Positions 52,193 through 59,910 of a stretch of DNA of 64,000 bases are shown here, piece after piece. Location of the stretch: contig NZ_JAMLIX010000001.1 in assembly GCF_023953965.1 (NCBI RefSeq), positions 806,001-870,000 of the forward strand. The letters are read 5' to 3'. Source of the DNA: Bosea sp. (in: a-proteobacteria). Lineage in GTDB: Bacteria > Pseudomonadota > Alphaproteobacteria > Rhizobiales > Beijerinckiaceae. The notes under the pieces were generated by a model, which saw only the letters and a program-made list of their open reading frames with translations, was not told the origin of the DNA and searched no databases. The translations under genes and the position numbers were made by a program. Position 1 is the first letter of the stretch, and each line of letters opens with the position of its first letter.

Positions 52193-52996
52193 TCAGCCCC
52201 TGGTGCGCGCGATCAACGCCATCGCGGCGGCCGGATTGCGGAGCTTGTCGCCGCTGATGACATAGAGGAACACGTCGCGCGGCTCATTGCCGGCCGGCGG
52301 CGCCAGCGTTTCCAGCCCCTCCGGCACGCCGCCCCCGGCCCAGGCCCGGGCGGCCCTCGCCCAGCGCTCGAGCCCGGCCTCGGAATAGCCCTTGGGCTCG
52401 GCCTGCTTCGTCCCCATGATCCGCGCATAGACGAAGGGCGCCGTCGCATCGGCGATCTGCGGATAGGCGGCATCGGCCGCGGTGATCGCCGCGACACCGT
52501 ATTCCCGCAGCAGCGCGATGAAATCGGGCGAGCGGAAGCTGTCATGCCTGACCTCGACGGCATGGCGCAGCGCGATCCCGTCCAGCTCCCCGGGCAGGAG
52601 CTTGAGGAAAGCCTCGAAATCCGCGGGATCGAACTGTTTCGTCGGCATGAACTGCCAGTTGATCGGCCCGAGCTTGTGCCGAAGCTCGGTCAGGCCGCCG
52701 GTCAGGAACTTCTCGATCGAAGGCCCGGCTTCCGCCAGCACGCGCCGGTTCGTGCAGAAGCGCGACGCCTTCAGGGCGAAGACGAAGTCGTCCGGCGTCT
52801 CCTCGCGCCACTTCGCGAAGCTTTCCGGCTTCTGCGCGCCGTAACAGGTGCCGTTGATCTCGATCGAGGTCAGCTTGCCCGCGGCATGGGCGAGCTCGCG
52901 CTTCTGCGGCAGGCCCGCGGGATAGAAGCTCCCGCGCCAGGGCTCGAACACCCAGCCGCCGATGCCGATCCGGATCGCTCCCGCCGCCTTCGCCAT
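52193..52996 (-). CDS. DUF72 family protein
   Basis: A 267-residue TIM-barrel-like protein of the DUF72 family, recognised by RIGIGGWVFEPWRGSFYPAG, EINGTCYGAQKPESFAKWRE, WQFMPTKQFDP and VEVRHDSFRSPDF. Biochemical role unknown. GGGAGGG 6 bases upstream supports ATG 52996. Convergent with the YbaK-type gene, 3 bases apart. The 238-base gap to the next gene holds no other clear feature. Confidence 0.92.
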   Translation of the reverse strand: MAKAAGAIRIGIGGWVFEPWRGSFYPAGLPQKRELAHAAGKLTSIEINGTCYGAQKPESFAKWREETPDDFVFALKASRFCTNRRVLAEAGPSIEKFLTGGLTELRHKLGPINWQFMPTKQFDPADFEAFLKLLPGELDGIALRHAVEVRHDSFRSPDFIALLREYGVAAITAADAAYPQIADATAPFVYARIMGTKQAEPKGYSEAGLERWARAARAWAGGGVPEGLETLAPPAGNEPRDVFLYVISGDKLRNPAAAMALIARTRG

Positions 52997-53234
52997 GATG
53001 CCCTCCCTGACGAGCCGATCCTGCCCCGGCCCGACGGGACGCGCCACCCGTTTTCGGGACGCGGGCGCGGCGATCCCTCCCCGGGGCAGCCCTCCGATGC
53101 ACGGCGGATTGCCCAGAACGGGCGGCGCGGAGGCCCGACAGCCCCGCCGCTTGCTGACATGTCAACCGATGGAAGCGCGAGATCGGGAGGAAGGCCGCGG
53201 CCGGCGGCCGGCGCGATGGATAAGGCGCTGTCCC

Positions 53235-54491
53235 TTGAGGAAGACATCAGCAGAGCGGCGCGTCCTGATCGTCGGTGCCGGCGCGGCCGGCCTGAGCGCG
53301 GCGCTCCAGCTGCAGCGGCGGGGCTTTTCCGTCACCGTGATCGAGGAGAGCTCACCGGGCTCGGGCGCCTCCTATGGCAATTCCGGCATGCTCGTCGCCG
53401 ATACCGCGATCCCGACCTTCCAGCCCGGCATGATCTGGAAGGTCCCGGGGTGGCTCGCGGACCCGCTCGGCCCCCTCACCGTCAAGGCCGCCTACCTGCC
53501 CCGCGCCCTGCCCTGGCTCTGGCGCTATCTGCGCCTGGGCACGCGCGCCAACGTCCTCGAGACGGCGGAGGCGTTGCGGCCCCTGCATCGCTACACGCTC
53601 GACGGCTGGCGCGACAATATCGGCGACGAGGCGATGGCGCGGCTGACCCGGCAGGACGGCCAGGTCTATCTCTGGGAGCGGATGAAGGCACCGCCCGCCC
53701 GCAGCCTCGAGGACGAGGTCCGGGCTCGTTTCGGCATCGAATCCGACGCGCTCGGATCGGACCGGATCCGGCAGTATTTCCCCGGCATCTCGCGCGAGGT
53801 CTCGCATGGGCTGCTCATTCCCGGCAACGGCCATACGGTGAACCCGCGGGGGCTGGTCGGCGCTCTCACCGAGACCTTCCGGCGCGAGGGGGACGGCGCG
53901 CTCCTGCATGAACGCGCGCTGCGCATCTGGCGCGAGGGCGACCGCTGGACGGTGATGACGAATCTCGGGAACCATGGCGGCGAGGCGGTGGTCGTCGCCG
54001 CCGGCGCGTGGTCGGGGCGCCTGCTCGCCCCGCTCGGCGTCGCCATCCCGCTCGAAACCGAGCGGGGCTACCATGTCATGCTGAGCAATCCATCCGTGCG
54101 GCTGGGCATGCCGATCCTCAACAAGAGCCGCTATTTCGGCATGAGCTCGATGTCGGAGGGCCTGCGCGTCTCGGGGACGGTCGAGATCGCCGGCCTCGAC
54201 GCCCCGCCGACGCTGGCGCGCGCCAGGGTGCTGACGGCGCAGGCGAAGCGGCTGTTTCCCGACCTGACCTTCGACGAGGAGGCCTATTGGATGGGGCACC
54301 GGCCCTCCATTCCCGACGGCCTGCCCGCGATCGGCGAAATTCCCGGGCAGCCTGGCCTCTACGCCTGTTTCGGCCACGGCCATTCGGGCATGACGGCCGC
54401 CCCGGCGAGCGGGCGCCTGCTCGCCGAGCTCATGGCGGGGGAACGGCCGACGATCGACCCGGCCGCCTATTCCCCGGCCCGGTTTTCGTAA
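53235..54491 (+). CDS. FAD-dependent D-amino-acid dehydrogenase-like oxidoreductase, copy 2
   Basis: About 418 residues, DAO fold. The dinucleotide motif VLIVGAGAAGLSAALQLQRRG is near the N-terminus, followed by SGASYGNSGM, and the C-terminal FAD-contact region GLYACFGHGHSGMTAAPASG. The C-terminal half includes SIPDGLPAIGEIPG, as in DadA-like dehydrogenases. I place the start at TTG 53235, preceded by AAGG, because the FAD fold begins 10 residues later; ATG 53169 would add a basic, unstructured leader. It is a paralogue of the gene at 29589 but without an amidotransferase partner, and it is convergent with an AHL-lactonase-like gene. Confidence 0.85.
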   Translation: MRKTSAERRVLIVGAGAAGLSAALQLQRRGFSVTVIEESSPGSGASYGNSGMLVADTAIPTFQPGMIWKVPGWLADPLGPLTVKAAYLPRALPWLWRYLRLGTRANVLETAEALRPLHRYTLDGWRDNIGDEAMARLTRQDGQVYLWERMKAPPARSLEDEVRARFGIESDALGSDRIRQYFPGISREVSHGLLIPGNGHTVNPRGLVGALTETFRREGDGALLHERALRIWREGDRWTVMTNLGNHGGEAVVVAAGAWSGRLLAPLGVAIPLETERGYHVMLSNPSVRLGMPILNKSRYFGMSSMSEGLRVSGTVEIAGLDAPPTLARARVLTAQAKRLFPDLTFDEEAYWMGHRPSIPDGLPAIGEIPGQPGLYACFGHGHSGMTAAPASGRLLAELMAGERPTIDPAAYSPARFS

Positions 54492-54515
54492 GGCCCGCGG
54501 CGAGATCGCCGCGCG

Positions 54516-55346
54516 TCAATCGAGACGCACGGCGATGCCGGCGAGATCCTCTCGCGCCGGCGGAAAACGCTCCATGACCAGCGGATCATGGCCGGGAACG
54601 ATCATCTCCGGCGCGCTCGCCAGCCGCCGCAGCGCCGTGTACCCATCCAGCGCCTGCCCGACGTGAACATTGAGGAAGAAGGGCCGGTACGTCTCGAAAT
54701 TCTCATAGAAATGGCTCGCATCCGAAGCGACGACGAGCCAGCCCTTGCGCGTCCAGATCCTGACGAATTGCTGCCCCGCGCTATGCCCGCCGACGCGATG
54801 GAGGGAAACCCCCGGGCAAAGCTCCCCGGCGCCGTCGTGAAACGCGATGCGCCCGGCATAGTTGAGGCGAAGCAGGCGAACCACGTCCTCGAGCTCGTAG
54901 GGGCCGCCGCAGCAGGAGAACCGCATGTAACGCCCCGTCGCAAAAGCCATCTCGGCATCCTGAAGATGGATCGTCGCATTCGGCAGCATGTCGAGGTTGC
55001 CGGAATGATCGAAATGGAGATGGGTCAGCACGACGTCGCGCAGCTCGGACGGCTCGACGCCCAGGAGCTTCAGGGAATCGATCGGGCAGCGCAGCATGTC
55101 GCGGCGACGGCGCTCGGCACTCTCGCGCGAGAAGCCGGTATCGATCAGGATCGTCCGGTCGGGGGACCGGGCAAGCCAGACGTAGTAGTCGAGCGTAGCC
55201 GGCCCGTCATGGGGGTCACGCTCCAGGAAGTAGTCGTTGCGCGTGCCCGTGCGCGTCGCATAGCGCAGGGCATAGACCTCGAAAGGGGCACAGTCGGGTT
55301 TTCCAGCCAACGAGGGAAAGTCGAAATAGCTGTCGAGTGAGGTCAT
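54516..55346 (-). CDS. N-acyl-homoserine-lactonase-like MBL-fold hydrolase
   Basis: A 276-residue MBL hydrolase. The zinc motif is THLHFDHSGN (His109, His111, Asp113, His114), with a later His in GHSAGQQFVRI and an Asp in VVASDASHFYENFE and a final His in VPGHDPLVM, the pattern of the AttM/AiiA family of quorum-quenching lactonases. The enzyme would open the lactone ring of an acyl-homoserine lactone. Other lactones are possible substrates. No quorum-sensing synthase or LuxR-type regulator is in the window. Confidence 0.82.
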   Translation of the reverse strand: MTSLDSYFDFPSLAGKPDCAPFEVYALRYATRTGTRNDYFLERDPHDGPATLDYYVWLARSPDRTILIDTGFSRESAERRRRDMLRCPIDSLKLLGVEPSELRDVVLTHLHFDHSGNLDMLPNATIHLQDAEMAFATGRYMRFSCCGGPYELEDVVRLLRLNYAGRIAFHDGAGELCPGVSLHRVGGHSAGQQFVRIWTRKGWLVVASDASHFYENFETYRPFFLNVHVGQALDGYTALRRLASAPEMIVPGHDPLVMERFPPAREDLAGIAVRLD

Positions 55347-55416
55347 GCCTGCATGTTCCGTGTTCGCTCGCGGGATCTGAGGTCCGCCAAGGGGCCGATT
55401 GGCGAGGACAGCCGCG

Positions 55417-55446
55417 CCGGCCGGGGTCTGAAACCCCGTGAGCCGG
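55417..55446. other. Nested hairpin in the ahcY upstream region
   Basis: GGGGT / ACCCC (55423-55427 and 55433-55437) close a five-base loop, nested inside CCGGC / GCCGG (55417-55421 and 55442-55446). It lies about 185 bases before the ahcY start. It could be RNA structure in a leader or a terminator fragment; it does not match the SAH riboswitch consensus as I know it. Confidence 0.3.
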
Positions 55447-55549
55447 CGGCTGCTTCGCTCGGCGATACTCTAGAGGCTGTCATGGGCTTTGGAAGCGTTT
55501 TCGATCAGGCCGGCACGGCGGCATGACGACGCCGGCGCATGCCTGTCAT

Positions 55550-55571
55550 ATAAAGACATCTTTATGTCTTT
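55550..55571. promoter_or_regulatory. Overlapping tandem palindromes upstream of ahcY (SahR/SamR-like operator)
   Basis: ATAAAGA-CA-TCTTTAT (55550-55565) is a perfect palindrome and, overlapping it, AAAGACAT-CTTT-ATGTCTTT (55552-55571) is a second perfect one. They lie 61 bases before the ahcY start, in an AT-rich patch. ArsR-type regulators of methionine/SAH metabolism (SahR, SamR) are known to control ahcY genes in Proteobacteria through palindromes of this kind; the match is from memory. Confidence 0.6.
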
Positions 55572-55631
55572 GATTGCGTTGCGCCGCGCCCGCTGCTAGA
55601 GAGCCGCCACATTCAGATTGGAGCAACCCCC

Positions 55632-57029
55632 GTGTCGCAGGACTATATCGTCAAGGACATCTCGCTTGCGGATTACGGCCGCAAGGAAATCAACATGGCC
55701 CAGGACGAGATGCCGGGGCTGATGGCGGTTCGCGCCGAGAACAAGGGCAAGGCCCCGCTCAAGGGCGCGCGCATCGCCGGCTGCCTGCACATGACCATCC
55801 AGACCGCTGTGCTGATCGAGACGCTGAAGGAGCTCGGCGCCGATGTCCGCTGGTCGTCCTGCAACATCTTCTCGACCCAGGACCATGCCGCCGCCGCGAT
55901 CGCCGCGACCGGCACCCCCGTCTTCGCCATCAAGGGCGAGACGCTGGAGGACTATTGGGAATATGTGCTGAAGACCGCGGCCTGGGGCGACGGCGGCACG
56001 CCGAACATGATCCTCGACGACGGCGGCGACCTGACCATGCTGATCATCCTCGGCGCCGAGGCCGAGGCCGGCAACGCAGCCTTCCTCGACAAGCCGGGCA
56101 ATGAGGAGGAGACGATCTTCTTCGCCCTGATCAAGCGCCAGCTCAAGGCCAATCCCGGCTGGTTCACCAAGACGCGGGCCGCGATCAAGGGCGTCTCGGA
56201 GGAGACCACCACCGGCGTCCACCGCCTCTACGAGCTCGCCAAGGCGAACCGCCTGCCCTTCCCGGCGATCAACGTCAACGACAGCGTCACCAAGTCGAAG
56301 TTCGACAACCTCTATGGCTGCCGCGAATCGCTGGTCGACGCCATCCGCCGCGGCACCGACGTGATGATGTCGGGCAAGGTCGCGGTCGTCGCCGGCTATG
56401 GCGACGTCGGCAAGGGCTCGGCCGCCTCGCTGCGCCAGGCCGGCTGCCGCGTCCTCGTCACCGAGATCGACCCGATCTGCGCGCTGCAGGCGGCGATGGA
56501 AGGCTACGAGGTCGTGACCATGGACGACGCCGCCCCGCGCGGCGACATCTTCTGCACCGCCACCGGCAATCTCGACGTCATCACCGTCGACCATATGCGC
56601 GCGATGAAGCACCGCGCCATCGTCTGCAACATCGGCCATTTCGACTCGGAGATCCAGGTCGCCGGCCTGAAGAACTTCAAGTGGGACAACGTCAAGCCGC
56701 AGGTCGACGAGATCGAGTTCCCCGACGGCAAGCGCATCATCCTGCTTTCGGAAGGGCGCCTCGTAAACCTCGGCAACGCCACCGGCCACCCGTCCTTCGT
56801 GATGTCCTGCTCGTTCTCGAACCAGACGCTCGCACAGATCGAGCTGTGGAACCACCACGCAAAATACGAGAACAAGGTCTACACCCTGCCCAAGCACCTC
56901 GACGAGAAGGTCGCGGCGCTCCACCTCGCCAAGGTCGGCGCGAAGCTCACCAGGCTCAACGACGCCCAGGCGAAGTACATCGGCGTGCCGCAGGCGGGCC
57001 CGTTCAAGCCCGAGCACTACCGCTACTGA
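55632..57029 (+). CDS. ahcY: Adenosylhomocysteinase
   Basis: A 465-residue enzyme that hydrolyses S-adenosylhomocysteine to adenosine and homocysteine, relieving product inhibition of methyltransferases. The NAD-binding motif VVAGYGDVGKGSAASLR is near residue 255, with SVTKSKFDNLYGCRESL before it and the C-terminal EHYRY motif. The GTG start at 55632 gives VSQDYIVKDISLADYGRKEI; GGAG lies 8 bases upstream. A strong terminator follows at 57054. Confidence 0.97.
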   Translation: MSQDYIVKDISLADYGRKEINMAQDEMPGLMAVRAENKGKAPLKGARIAGCLHMTIQTAVLIETLKELGADVRWSSCNIFSTQDHAAAAIAATGTPVFAIKGETLEDYWEYVLKTAAWGDGGTPNMILDDGGDLTMLIILGAEAEAGNAAFLDKPGNEEETIFFALIKRQLKANPGWFTKTRAAIKGVSEETTTGVHRLYELAKANRLPFPAINVNDSVTKSKFDNLYGCRESLVDAIRRGTDVMMSGKVAVVAGYGDVGKGSAASLRQAGCRVLVTEIDPICALQAAMEGYEVVTMDDAAPRGDIFCTATGNLDVITVDHMRAMKHRAIVCNIGHFDSEIQVAGLKNFKWDNVKPQVDEIEFPDGKRIILLSEGRLVNLGNATGHPSFVMSCSFSNQTLAQIELWNHHAKYENKVYTLPKHLDEKVAALHLAKVGAKLTRLNDAQAKYIGVPQAGPFKPEHYRY

Positions 57030-57053
57030 CAGGCGCAAGGCGCTTGCCACCCC

Positions 57054-57081
57054 AAGGCCCGGCACCCGCCGGGCCTTTTTT
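57054..57081 (+). terminator. Intrinsic terminator of ahcY
   Basis: A perfect 10-bp stem, AAGGCCCGGC / GCCGGGCCTT (57054-57063 and 57068-57077), with a four-base loop, ends in a run of six T residues (57076-57081). It lies 24 bases after the ahcY stop and closes the ahcY unit before the DivL-like gene. Confidence 0.92.
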
Positions 57082-57429
57082 CATGGCTGTGCCTTCCGGG
57101 AATCACCTCCGCAGACACTACGGATTGTGTCGGTCCGGCTTGCTGCCTCTACTGGTAGACAACTTCGGAACGTACCCGCGCGCGTTCGGAAAATCGGACG
57201 ATTTACCGGCCATTAAGCACTTCCTGACGGACTCCGGCGATGATTAGAGTGGGGCTGATTCGGCGTTCCGCCATGCGCGGGCCGGATCGCAGCTCTGATG
57301 TGATTGGCGTGGTGGCGAGCGTGATCGGCCCCGTGGAGACGGCAGTGCCGCCGCGCTCCTCCCGGCCGATTCCGGCAGGCACGATGGACAAAGGCGGCTT
57401 CGGCCGCCGCAGAGACGACGGGCGCGAGG
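57082..57429 (+). other. Gene-free stretch before the DivL-like kinase gene
   Basis: 348 bases with no convincing gene. A possible imperfect CtrA-type site, TTAC then six bases then TTAA, is at 57203-57216 (the consensus is TTAA-N7-TTAAC), and a GATTC that could be a CcrM methylation site is at 57258-57262. The GAGG directly before ATG 57430 is too close to act as a normal ribosome-binding site. Otherwise nothing is recognised. Confidence 0.35.
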
Positions 57430-59910
57430 ATGGGACGGGCGAGGCGACAGGGGCGAGATGGCGGCTGGCGTCCGCGCGCAGTGTTGCCGGGCCTGGCGGT
57501 GGCTTCCGCATCCGTCCCGACCATGGCTCGCGGCGAATGGCTGGCGCCGGCCTCGATCGACGCGCTGAGCTCCGGCGGGCTGTCGCTGATCCTGGCGGGC
57601 CTCACCGTCTTCGCCACGACGACCTCGCTGATCTATGTGCGCGAGCGCTCGCGCTGGCACAAGCGCGAGGCCAAGCTCGCGGCCGATCTCGAAGCGGCGC
57701 GCGGCCATCAGGAGCGGCTGTCCATGCTGCTTTCAGCCGACCCGCAGGTGGTGGTGAGCTGGAAGGGCCGCGACGCCGAGCCCGTCTTCGAGGGTGACAG
57801 CGGCTTTCTCGGCGCGCCGGGCGCGGCGCTCGCCCTCGCCTATGGCAGCTGGGCGCCGCCGGCCGACGCCAAGCGGCTGGAGCTGGCGACCGACGCGCTG
57901 AAGGAGCGTGGCGAGGCCTTCGCCCTGACGCTGCGCAGCAAGGCCGGCCCCTTCATCGACGTCGAGGGCCGTCCCGTCGCCGGGCGCGCGGTGATCCGCT
58001 TCCGGGAGGTGACGGGCGAGCGCGCCGAGGTGATGAGCCTGCGCGGCGAGCTTCAGCGCATCGCAGCCGACCATGCCGCGCTCTCGAGCCTGCTCACCGG
58101 GCTGCCGCATCCGGCCTGGATGCGCAACGGCGAGGGCCGCCTGACCTGGGTCAACGCCGCCTATGCGCGCGCGGTCGAGGCGGCCGACGCCGCCGCGGCC
58201 GTCAAGAGCGGGGTCGAGCTGCTCGACCGCGGCGAGCGCGACGCCGCCGCCCGCGCCCGGCGCGAGGGCACGACCTTCGCGCTTCGGGCGCCGGCCGTCG
58301 TCTGCGGCCAGCGGCGCACGCTCGATATCATGGAACTGCCGACCGCGGTCGGCCATGCGGGCTTTGCCATCGACATGAGCGAGCTCGAGGCGATCCGCGC
58401 CGATCTCCAGCGCCAGATGGACGCTCATGTCCGCACGCTCGACCGGCTCAAGACGGCGGTGGCCGTCTTCGACGGCGCCCAGCGCCTGGTCTACCGCAAT
58501 GCCGGCTTCGAGGCGCTCTGGTCGCTGGAAGCGGGCTTCCTCGATGCCCAGCCCAGCGACGGCGAGATCCTCGACCGGCTGCGCGCCGAGCGCCGCCTGC
58601 CCGAGCTCGGCGACTACCGCAGCTGGAAGGCGGCGGCGCAGGCGGCCTATGCGGCGACACGCGCAAGCGAGGACTGGTGGTATCTGCCCGACGGGCGCAC
58701 GATCCATGTCGTCGCCAGCCCCAATCCGCAGGGCGGCGTCACCTATCTCTATGACGACGTGACCGAGCGCTTCACGCTGGAATCGCGCTTCAACGCGCTG
58801 TCACGCACCCAGCGCGAGACGCTGGATTCGCTGCGCGAGGGCGTCGCGGTGTTCGGCTCGGACGGGCGGCTCAAGCTCTCGAACCCGGCCTTCGCCCAGT
58901 CCTGGCGGATCCAGGGCGGCGATCTCGCGGCGGGGGCGCCGCATATCGACGAGGTCATCCGGCTCTGCCGCCCGCTCTTCCCGCAGGACGAGGTCTGGAC
59001 CGAGCTGCACAGCGTCGTCACCGGCGTGCGCGACGCGCGCGAGGACTATAGCTGCCGCATCGAGCGGCGCGACGGCACGGTGCTCGACATGTCCGCCGCG
59101 CCCCTGCCGGACGGCGCGACGCTGATCTCCTTCGCCGACGTCACGGCGAGCGTCAATGTCGAGCGGGCGCTGACCGAGAAGAACGAGGCGCTGGAGAAGG
59201 TCTCGCGGCTGCGCGAGGATTTCGTCCACCACGTGTCCTACGAGCTGCGCTCGCCGCTGACCAACATCATCGGCTTCGCGCAGTTGCTCGGCACCGAGAC
59301 GGTCGGCGCGCTCAACGAGAAGCAGCGCGACTACACCTCCCACATCGTCCGCTCGTCCGGCGCGCTGCTCGCCATCATCAACGACATCCTCGACCTCGCC
59401 ACCATCGACAACGGCGCGCTGACGCTCGAGATCGGCGATGTCGACGTCACCGAGGCCATCGCGCAGGCGGCCTCCGGGCTCGAAGACCGGCTGGCCGACA
59501 CCAAGCTCGAGCTCAAGGTCGCGATCGACCCCGGCACGGGCCCGCTGCGCGCCGACGGCAAGCGCCTGCGCCAGGTGATCTTCAACCTGCTCTCCAACGC
59601 CATCGGCTTCTCCTCGCCCGGCCAGACCGTCACGGTCGGCGCGACGCGCACGGGCGACGAGATCCGCATCACCGTCGCCGATCAGGGCCGGGGCATCCCG
59701 GCCGAGGTCATCGAAAAGGTGTTCGAGCGTTTCGAGAGCCATTCGCTCGGCTCCAGCCATCGCGGCGTCGGCCTGGGGCTCTCCATCGTCCGCTCGATCG
59801 TCGAGCTGCATGGCGGCCATGTCGAGCTCGATTCGGCGCCCGGCCAGGGCACGCGGGTGACGGCCGTCTTCCCGGCCCAGGGCGTGCCGCTCTCGGACGC
59901 CGCCGAATGA
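57430..59910 (+). CDS. divL: DivL-like PAS histidine-kinase homologue with tyrosine in the H-box
   Basis: An 826-residue membrane sensor protein. After one hydrophobic segment (about residues 52-70) and a coiled-coil linker come several PAS-like sensor regions (about 200-560). The dimerisation H-box reads FVHHVSYELRSPLTNIIGFAQ, split here as HHVSYELRSP, with Tyr604 where the phospho-accepting His normally lies. The ATPase domain has all boxes (N-box FNLLSNAIGF, G1 DQGRGIPAEV, G2 GVGLGLSIV). Tyrosine in this position is the hallmark of DivL, which controls CckA/CtrA with DivK in Alphaproteobacteria. The start is uncertain; ATG 57523 is an alternative. Confidence 0.8.
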   Translation: MGRARRQGRDGGWRPRAVLPGLAVASASVPTMARGEWLAPASIDALSSGGLSLILAGLTVFATTTSLIYVRERSRWHKREAKLAADLEAARGHQERLSMLLSADPQVVVSWKGRDAEPVFEGDSGFLGAPGAALALAYGSWAPPADAKRLELATDALKERGEAFALTLRSKAGPFIDVEGRPVAGRAVIRFREVTGERAEVMSLRGELQRIAADHAALSSLLTGLPHPAWMRNGEGRLTWVNAAYARAVEAADAAAAVKSGVELLDRGERDAAARARREGTTFALRAPAVVCGQRRTLDIMELPTAVGHAGFAIDMSELEAIRADLQRQMDAHVRTLDRLKTAVAVFDGAQRLVYRNAGFEALWSLEAGFLDAQPSDGEILDRLRAERRLPELGDYRSWKAAAQAAYAATRASEDWWYLPDGRTIHVVASPNPQGGVTYLYDDVTERFTLESRFNALSRTQRETLDSLREGVAVFGSDGRLKLSNPAFAQSWRIQGGDLAAGAPHIDEVIRLCRPLFPQDEVWTELHSVVTGVRDAREDYSCRIERRDGTVLDMSAAPLPDGATLISFADVTASVNVERALTEKNEALEKVSRLREDFVHHVSYELRSPLTNIIGFAQLLGTETVGALNEKQRDYTSHIVRSSGALLAIINDILDLATIDNGALTLEIGDVDVTEAIAQAASGLEDRLADTKLELKVAIDPGTGPLRADGKRLRQVIFNLLSNAIGFSSPGQTVTVGATRTGDEIRITVADQGRGIPAEVIEKVFERFESHSLGSSHRGVGLGLSIVRSIVELHGGHVELDSAPGQGTRVTAVFPAQGVPLSDAAE

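Noticed and set aside
53169..53234. An N-terminal extension of the second FAD oxidoreductase, starting ATG 53169
   Set aside because: It is basic and lacks similarity to the family, and a nearby TTG at 53235 with AAGG gives a normal start; left as an alternative.
55417..55446. An SAH or SAM riboswitch before ahcY
   Set aside because: Only a simple nested hairpin is present; none of the conserved riboswitch sequence blocks I know are seen.
57203..57216. A CtrA binding site before the DivL-like gene
   Set aside because: The half-sites are TTAC and TTAA with a six-base spacer rather than TTAA-N7-TTAAC, so the match is poor; mentioned only as a possibility.
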